This document shows positions 33,057 through 38,095 of a DNA stretch of 38,095 nucleotides, piece by piece (the first letter of the stretch is position 1; each line of letters opens with the position of its first letter). The position numbers and the translations under genes were made by a program. The notes under the pieces are model-generated. The model saw only the letters and a list, made by a program, of their open reading frames with translations, ran no database searches and was not told where the DNA came from. Source of the DNA: NS-11 sp036505795. Lineage in GTDB: Bacteria; Nitrospirota; Nitrospiria; Nitrospirales; NS-4. Location: NCBI GenBank assembly GCA_036505795.1, contig DASXSU010000068.1, positions 1 through 38,095 on the forward strand. The letters are read 5' to 3'.

Positions 33057-33830
33057 ATGCTCCAGCGGCCTCGGTTGATCGTCGGAAACTGGAAGATGCA
33101 CAAGACGATCCCGGAAGCGAAGGAGCTGGTCCAGCAGCTTCTGGAGCTCTGTGGCGACCTTCCCCGACGCGAGCTGTCTACCGTTCTTGCCCCTCCCTTC
33201 ACGGCCCTTTCCACGGTCTCGCAAGCCCTTCAAGGCCAACCCTATCTGCTAGGGGCGCAAGACCTTTTCTGGGAAGATTCTGGGGCTTTTACCGGTGAAA
33301 TTTCCGGCGTGATGCTGAAGGACTTAGGCTGCCGGTACGTGATTGTAGGGCATTCCGAACGACGCCGCTACTTCGGGGAAACCGATGCCATGGTCCGCAA
33401 GAAGGCGGCCGCAGCGCTCCGACACGGGCTGCGCCCGATCGTGTGTATCGGCGAGACGTGGGATCAACGGCTAAGCGGTCACGCTGAGCATGTACTCTCG
33501 CTCCAACTCACCGAAGCTCTCGCCGGAGTCGAAAAACACGAGGCCAACAACATCGTCATCGCCTATGAGCCGGTATGGGCGATCGGATCGGGCCGCGCCG
33601 CGACATCCGAGCAGGTCGACGACATGCATCGCCATGTAAGAACACAGCTCATCGCCCTGTGGGGGCAAGATGCCGGGGCACCGGTGCCTATCCTGTATGG
33701 CGGCAGTGTCGTGCCGGAAAATATCGGGGAGTTCCTAGCCGTCCCGGACGTGGACGGAGCCTTGGTCGGGGGCGCTTGCCTCGATCCCGTACTGTTTGCT
33801 AAAATCCTTCGGACTGCGACGGTCGCTTAG
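33057..33830 (+). CDS. tpiA: Triose-phosphate isomerase
   Basis: A 257-residue TIM-barrel enzyme interconverting DHAP and GAP. Catalytic residues are K13 in GNWKMHK, H99 in VGHSERR and E171 in AYEPVWAIGSG, with the C-terminal LYGGSV phosphate loop. It lies 11 bases after pgk and 14 before secG, so all four genes share a transcript. The length is normal. Confidence 0.97.
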   Translation: MLQRPRLIVGNWKMHKTIPEAKELVQQLLELCGDLPRRELSTVLAPPFTALSTVSQALQGQPYLLGAQDLFWEDSGAFTGEISGVMLKDLGCRYVIVGHSERRRYFGETDAMVRKKAAAALRHGLRPIVCIGETWDQRLSGHAEHVLSLQLTEALAGVEKHEANNIVIAYEPVWAIGSGRAATSEQVDDMHRHVRTQLIALWGQDAGAPVPILYGGSVVPENIGEFLAVPDVDGALVGGACLDPVLFAKILRTATVA

Positions 33831-33844
33831 GGTAGAAAGGGAAC

Positions 33845-34216
33845 ATGTACATCGCGTTAGTGATATTGCACATTCTGGTTGCCTTTATCATGGTCGGGGT
33901 TATTTTGCTGCAGTCCGGCAAAGGCGCGGAGATTGGCGCTGCCTTCGGTGGATCGAGTCAAACCGTCTTTGGCTCACGAGGAGCGGGTACCTTTCTGAGC
34001 AAGATGACCGCCGTGGCGGCCACAATCTTCATGCTCACCTCTTTGAGCCTCGCGATTCTTACCAAGAGACTCAACTACTCTTCGACGATCGGTTTGGATA
34101 AACCGATATCGTCACCGTCGACACCGGCTGCCTCTCCTCCCGGAGTTCCAGCCCCCGTAGTGCCTATGACAGATCAGCCAAATGCGCCCGCCCCGGCTGC
34201 GCCCACAAAACCGTAA
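33845..34216 (+). CDS. secG: Preprotein translocase subunit SecG
   Basis: A 123-residue membrane protein with the SecG pattern: helix 1 (about 2-22, IALVILHILVAFIMVGVILL), the conserved QSGKGA loop with GSSQTVFGSRG, and helix 2 (about 51-70). A proline/alanine-rich tail of about 40 residues follows, longer than the Escherichia coli version but common in other phyla. A GAAAGGGA ribosome site precedes the ATG. It sits directly after tpiA, an arrangement common to many bacteria. No tRNA-Leu follows, unlike in E. coli. Confidence 0.95.
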   Translation: MYIALVILHILVAFIMVGVILLQSGKGAEIGAAFGGSSQTVFGSRGAGTFLSKMTAVAATIFMLTSLSLAILTKRLNYSSTIGLDKPISSPSTPAASPPGVPAPVVPMTDQPNAPAPAAPTKP

Positions 34217-34298
34217 GCCTTGCCTCATCTGAGCCGCGCCGTTTGATTTGAGGCGACAACCTCTTTAGAATCGGCCGACTTTTTAAGGAAGCGCGCGC

Positions 34299-34895
34299 AT
34301 GGCCGAAGTCGAATTGCCGAACCCTGACGAACTCGAAGAAAAAAAGAGCACGCATTTCACCCGCCGGGTCGCCCTGACAACGGCGATCTATGCCGTGATC
34401 CTTGCTATTGCTTCCCTAGGGGGCAACAACGCCACGAAAGAAATGCTCCTTGCGCAGCAACAAGCCAGCGACCTCTGGGCCCACTATCAGGCCAAGAGTA
34501 TCAGGGAGAACCAGGTCCGGGTCCAGAAGCTCCGTCTTGAGGCAGATCTCATGGAGCGCGGGCCCGCAGGCAAGCCTGCAGGCCGCCAGAGATTGGAGGA
34601 GTTGCTCAAAGAGTACACGGACCAAGAGCGTCACTATAATACGGACAAGAAGGAAATCGAGAAGGAAGCGAAAGATCGGGAGCACGAACGGGATCTCTAT
34701 CGCACCAGAGACCCTTACTTCGACTACGGGGAAGCGCTGCTGCAAATTGCGATTGTCCTGGCCTCCATTGGGATCCTGTCGAGCTCTCTCCCTGTGTTCG
34801 TGGTCAGCCTGGTCATGGCGGTGTGCGGCGCCATTTTTACGCTCAACGGATTCTTACTCTTCTTCACATTACCGGTGCTGCATCTGACCCATTAG
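34299..34895 (+). CDS. DUF4337-family membrane protein
   Basis: A 198-residue protein. An acidic N-terminus (about 1-17) leads into a hydrophobic helix (about 28-42), then a long charged region that is predicted coiled coil (about 55-133). Two closely spaced C-terminal helices (about 149-167 and 171-196) complete it. The NNATKEMLLAQQQASDLWAHYQAKSI block is characteristic of DUF4337, a family of unknown function common in Gram-negative bacteria. It starts 82 bases after secG, with an AAGGAAG site upstream, and is convergent with the long TPR gene. Its role is not known. Confidence 0.85.
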   Translation: MAEVELPNPDELEEKKSTHFTRRVALTTAIYAVILAIASLGGNNATKEMLLAQQQASDLWAHYQAKSIRENQVRVQKLRLEADLMERGPAGKPAGRQRLEELLKEYTDQERHYNTDKKEIEKEAKDREHERDLYRTRDPYFDYGEALLQIAIVLASIGILSSSLPVFVVSLVMAVCGAIFTLNGFLLFFTLPVLHLTH

Positions 34896-34925
34896 TGTTA
34901 TCAATGGATGCTCTGCCAGCAATAA

Positions 34926-36794
34926 TCACTGTGTGGGTGTATCTTTCCCGTTCAGGAGTTTCAACAGCTTTCGGGCGTCTTCTGCGCCTTTAAAATCGTT
35001 TGAGACCGAAAGCGCTTTTTCCAGGTTCTCCTTAGCCGCCTGAGTGTTGTGCAATGCATTGTAAACGGTCGCCACGTGATACATGGTGACCGGATTGTTA
35101 GGCGACAACGATAATGATTTATTCAGCACCGCCAAGGATTCTTGATATTTATTCTGTTTAAATAAAATCCATCCATGTGTGTCCAGGATGAATCCATTCT
35201 CTGGACCCTCCAGCATAGCCTTTTGGGACACCTGCAACGCTTCCTCTGTACGGCCTCCATCTGAAAGCACAACGGCAAGATTGTTCAGCGCCCCAAGATG
35301 GTTCGGGTTCTGGGCAAGAATCTCCCGATACAGTACAATGGCTTCCTTATCGCGATGCGCATCTTGAGTCAGCGCCGCAAGGTAAAATTTATCCGGGATG
35401 CTCTTCGGTCGGAGTTTTGTGATTGTGCGGGCAATTTCAATGGCACTGACTCGTTCGCCCTTCTGGTTGTAGGCAATACTCAAGGCCTTGAGAATGGCTG
35501 GATCCTCCGGAGACATCGCAAGAGCTTTCTTCAGCTCACTAATCGCCTGATCGTATTTTTTGACGTATCCATAAAAGACCCCAAGCCGGTACACAGGGTA
35601 CGCCTTATCCGGAAACTTGAGAACCATCTCTTTGAAGATGGGTTCCGCCAAATCGAACTGCTCGCTCATCTGATAGGCGGATGCCAGGAGCTCATAGCTT
35701 TCCATGCTCGCGTCTTTGGTCTGAAGGATGCTTTTGTAAATAGGAACGGCGTCCCGATACTTTCCTTGTTTTAGATAGACAGCGGCGATCCTTTTTTGAA
35801 TGCCAACGGGATGGGAACTTAATTTTTCGGCCTTTTTATAATTCTCTAAGGCTGCATCGTATTGCTCCATCGCGAAGAGAGTTTCTCCCATCTGGAAATA
35901 GCCGCCAGCCCAGGATGGTTTGATTTTCAGGACCTTTTCTAATTCCTTCAACGATGCGTCATGATTGCCCTGTTCTCGGTACGCGACGGCCAGAGCTAGC
36001 GGCGCCCTCTCGCTCAGAGGTTCAAGCTTGAGTACCCTGTTGTATTCGTCGATGGCTTTGGCTGTTTTCTTGAGACCGAGATAGCCATTTCCTAATATGA
36101 AATGCGCCGTGGCGTCTTTGCTGTCCGGCGTGAGAAGCCCTTCCAGCAATGCAACCGCCTTATCGAATTGACCAGTCACATTGTAGAGGCCCGCCAGATT
36201 GACTTTGATGCCGATGTACCCAGAGGGAGTATCGACCACTCCCTTTTCATAATGCTCTATGGCAAGATTCGCTTTTCCTTCCCGCTCATAAAGAATTCCC
36301 AGCCGCTGGTGGGCCCTGTTGTTCGCGGGAGCGATGTGGATGGCCTTCAGAAATTCCTCTTTGGCTTTCTTGCTTTGTCCTTGAGTCAGGTACACATCGC
36401 CGATTTTCGTAATCGCGGTACTCTGTTTGGGATCGATTTGAACCGCTTTTTTGAGTGATTTCAGTCCGTCGTCGATTCCGCCTTCTAGTACCTGGGCCGC
36501 ACCGAGGAGCTCATAAGCAGGAGCAGAGTTCGGCTTCGTCTCTAAATGCGCTCGGATTTTCCGGATCGCTGCCTCGTATTTCCCTGAATTGACCAAATCA
36601 AGCGCCTCACGCAAAAGGTCATCTGACCGGGAAACGGTCACATCTTCCAATAATTCTCGAAAATCTGGAGGAGGAGTCGGGAGGGAATCCCCGCTGATCC
36701 CAACGGCCGACGAGATATCAGCCCGCCACAGGCAACTGAGGAGAATGATGGTCGCGGCTGGCCAGGAGCTCTTGTGCCACATGCCTTGTGCCAT
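34926..36794 (-). CDS. Long TPR-repeat exported protein (possible PrsT-like)
   Basis: A 622-residue protein made almost entirely of tetratricopeptide repeats, roughly 14-16 units, after an N-terminal hydrophobic segment (AATIILLSCLW) that could be a lipoprotein signal ending LLSC or a simple signal peptide. It carries no catalytic domain and probably organises protein complexes at the envelope. It is next to a PEP-CTERM gene on the same strand, and TPR lipoproteins (PrsT) belong to the exosortase/PEP-CTERM system, so a functional link is possible but not proven. The ATG at 36794 precedes an alternative ATG four codons later; a longer frame from 36857 is unlikely because it overlaps the upstream terminator. 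Confidence 0.75.
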   Translation of the reverse strand: MAQGMWHKSSWPAATIILLSCLWRADISSAVGISGDSLPTPPPDFRELLEDVTVSRSDDLLREALDLVNSGKYEAAIRKIRAHLETKPNSAPAYELLGAAQVLEGGIDDGLKSLKKAVQIDPKQSTAITKIGDVYLTQGQSKKAKEEFLKAIHIAPANNRAHQRLGILYEREGKANLAIEHYEKGVVDTPSGYIGIKVNLAGLYNVTGQFDKAVALLEGLLTPDSKDATAHFILGNGYLGLKKTAKAIDEYNRVLKLEPLSERAPLALAVAYREQGNHDASLKELEKVLKIKPSWAGGYFQMGETLFAMEQYDAALENYKKAEKLSSHPVGIQKRIAAVYLKQGKYRDAVPIYKSILQTKDASMESYELLASAYQMSEQFDLAEPIFKEMVLKFPDKAYPVYRLGVFYGYVKKYDQAISELKKALAMSPEDPAILKALSIAYNQKGERVSAIEIARTITKLRPKSIPDKFYLAALTQDAHRDKEAIVLYREILAQNPNHLGALNNLAVVLSDGGRTEEALQVSQKAMLEGPENGFILDTHGWILFKQNKYQESLAVLNKSLSLSPNNPVTMYHVATVYNALHNTQAAKENLEKALSVSNDFKGAEDARKLLKLLNGKDTPTQ

Positions 36795-36858
36795 TGTGAA
36801 ATTAGAATAACTTATCGATACGGTAGCATGGTGCGCGTAGCTGCCAAAAGTCGTCAAT

Positions 36859-36896
36859 AAAAAAAGGCAGGGAGGGTATAATCACCTCCCTGCCTT
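36859..36896 (-). terminator. Strong intrinsic terminator of the VWA PEP-CTERM gene
   Basis: A perfect 12-base-pair stem, AAGGCAGGGAGG (36864-36875) with CCTCCCTGCCTT (36885-36896), loop of nine bases. On the minus strand it is followed by seven T. It lies 22 bases after the stop at 36918 and insulates the following TPR gene. Confidence 0.93.
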
Positions 36897-36917
36897 GTGA
36901 CTGCGAAGAATGACGGC

Positions 36918-38051
36918 CTAGTTACTGCTGAACTTCCTGCGGAAAGCCGCGAGGGCAAACAATCCGGTCCCGAGCAGAAGAACGCTTGCCGGTTCCGGCA
37001 CAGCGCCTCCACCGCCAGTGGAGATAATCCTGTCGGTTTCTGTGGCTACCGTACCAAAATCCACTGCCGCATTGATGACAAATGAATGATCCCCCGGCAC
37101 AAGATCGTGGAAGGTCACATCAAAGCCGAAGGTCCGCACAATGGATCGATCAAATACACCGGTAATGCACGACGGGGCGACGAGCACGTCGACATTGGGT
37201 GAATTTCCCGACGGGAACAGGCAGACCGAGCTGTAGTTTGAAACCGCACTAGTGATGGCCGCATTGATGGCCGCCACAACTCCAGCAGTATTAATGCCGC
37301 TGACCAGTCCCCCCGTCGTCGCAGTGGCGATACGTGTTCCCTGACCGGCCGTGCAATCGCCACCTGCACATGCGAAATCGAGGCCCGGGCCGCTGGTAAG
37401 ACTGATGGCTTCGACCTTGACCCCATTGGCGAGGAGCGCGTTTCTGGCGGTGGTTTCGGTGGCCCCACCACTGGGGTCATGCCCGGGCGCATCGCCAAAC
37501 CAGACCATGATCCGGGCTGAGCCAGGACGCCAAGCGGTGGTATTTGCTGCCTGTTGGAGGCCAAGAAGGTTGCCTTCCGGCGTGTCGCCGCCTCCACTTG
37601 CAGACAATGCATTGATCCCGACAAGGGTTGCGGCTTGGTTGAGAGCAGCGGTCGCGCCGGCACTAATATTCGAGTCCAAACGATAGCCAAAGGCGTCGGC
37701 GGCCGGGTCTTTGTACTCGCCGACCCCGAATCGCACGTCACCGAGTGCGGCCGTTGCCGTCATGATCGAAGTGGCGGCTGCTTGCACGGCGGAGATAGAG
37801 CTACCCATGCTTCCGGTAGTGTCCGAAAGGAAAAACACATCCACCAAGGAGGTCGTCACCGCCGTCGTCACCGTAACGTCCTTATGAACGCTGGTGCTGA
37901 ATCCAGTGGGTCCGGTAGCTGTGAAGGTGTCCGGTGAGATTGTATCGGCGAACACCGGACCGGGAACCGGAAGCAGTAATGCCCCAACTGCAAGGAGCAA
38001 TCCTGCCGAGCGCAGTGATGCCGTTTCCCAATTCGATAACCTATTGCTCAT
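36918..38051 (-). CDS. VWA-domain PEP-CTERM protein
   Basis: A 377-residue exported protein. The N-terminal hydrophobic segment (about 14-35) is a signal peptide. A von Willebrand A domain (about 70-255) has the MIDAS motif D77-T-T79-G-S81 in FFLSDTTGSMGSS. After a beta-rich region (about 256-345) comes the PEP-CTERM signal: VPEPASVLLLGTGLFALAAF followed by RRK. The VWA domain binds divalent metal and mediates adhesion or protein contacts, so this is a candidate cell-surface adhesin placed by exosortase. GGGAGG precedes the ATG at 38051. It has a strong terminator after it and a GG-N10-GC sigma54-like site upstream. Confidence 0.88.
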   Translation of the reverse strand: MSNRLSNWETASLRSAGLLLAVGALLLPVPGPVFADTISPDTFTATGPTGFSTSVHKDVTVTTAVTTSLVDVFFLSDTTGSMGSSISAVQAAATSIMTATAALGDVRFGVGEYKDPAADAFGYRLDSNISAGATAALNQAATLVGINALSASGGGDTPEGNLLGLQQAANTTAWRPGSARIMVWFGDAPGHDPSGGATETTARNALLANGVKVEAISLTSGPGLDFACAGGDCTAGQGTRIATATTGGLVSGINTAGVVAAINAAITSAVSNYSSVCLFPSGNSPNVDVLVAPSCITGVFDRSIVRTFGFDVTFHDLVPGDHSFVINAAVDFGTVATETDRIISTGGGGAVPEPASVLLLGTGLFALAAFRRKFSSN

Positions 38052-38079
38052 AAAATGCCTCCCTCGTAGAACTGAGTGT

Positions 38080-38094
38080 GCAAGACGTGATCCG
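38080..38094 (-). promoter_or_regulatory. Possible -24/-12 (sigma54-like) promoter
   Basis: The minus-strand sequence CGGATCACGTCTTGC has GG and GC with exactly ten bases between them, the sigma54 spacing, about 29 bases before the start at 38051. The window ends here, so any activator site cannot be seen. Confidence 0.35.
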
Positions 38095-38095
38095 G

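Noticed and set aside
34217..34298. tRNA-Leu after secG
   Set aside because: The expected tRNA fold, anticodon arm and CCA end are not present; only a loose inverted repeat is visible.

Overview
The window looks like a chromosomal segment of a GC-rich, Gram-negative-type, didermic bacterium, most likely from the Nitrospirota (Nitrospira-like). This placement is an inference. It rests on two PEP-CTERM proteins, hopanoid (HpnA) and carotenoid genes, a hybrid kinase, a PilZ protein with an N-terminal zinc ribbon, a membrane-anchored cytochrome c, and a gap-pgk-tpiA-secG run. Nothing here fixes the genus, and no rRNA or tRNA gene was found.

Layout. 1-216 is a degenerate tandem repeat array that runs up to the stop codon of a HerA-like ATPase (DUF853). 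2119-5137 (minus strand) is a threonine-to-glycine module: an SDR, threonine dehydrogenase (tdh) and 2-amino-3-ketobutyrate CoA ligase (kbl). 5403-7361 is a CHASE8-type hybrid histidine kinase that converges on a zinc-ribbon PilZ protein, with formate-THF ligase (fhs) upstream of it. 9625-10539 holds two small cysteine-rich proteins, one with a RING/PHD-like C4HC3 spacing, and a small membrane protein. 11357-14719 is an isoprenoid/lipid stretch: polyprenyl synthase, HpnA, a secreted unknown and a CruF-like carotenoid protein. Then come a LuxR-type regulator, a membrane cytochrome c fused to a carboxypeptidase-regulatory-like domain, a PEP-CTERM protein, and rpiA-dut.

19961-20445 is a gene-free region with mirrored copies of a GGGCGGGTG-type motif. 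It is followed by a GAF-domain kinase-like protein that lacks the usual phosphoacceptor His, a small secreted protein with a strong promoter and terminator, an AmpG-like permease, and a three-gene operon of unknown function. 25415-25902 is a composite gene-free region. It contains a copy of the window-start repeat, extragenic palindromes, a stretch that looks like a structured RNA (HEARO/omega-RNA-like at low confidence), and a REP-like palindrome at the end of a sulfatase-modifying-factor family gene.

26841-30572 is a tight operon: a TPR/LpoA-like periplasmic binding protein, a site-2 protease and trpS. A MITE-like repeat and a good sigma70-type promoter then precede gap-pgk-tpiA-secG (30817-34216), the lower-glycolysis/gluconeogenesis and secretion cassette. 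The window ends with a DUF4337 protein, a long TPR protein, and a VWA-domain PEP-CTERM protein with a strong intrinsic terminator.

Most genes are ordinary housekeeping or accessory metabolism. The most unusual signals are the repeat family found directly after stop codons, the mirrored motif array, the structured-RNA candidate, the apparently ATC-initiated PilZ gene, and two enzymes with altered catalytic residues. I did not find a clear, complete new defence or mobile system.
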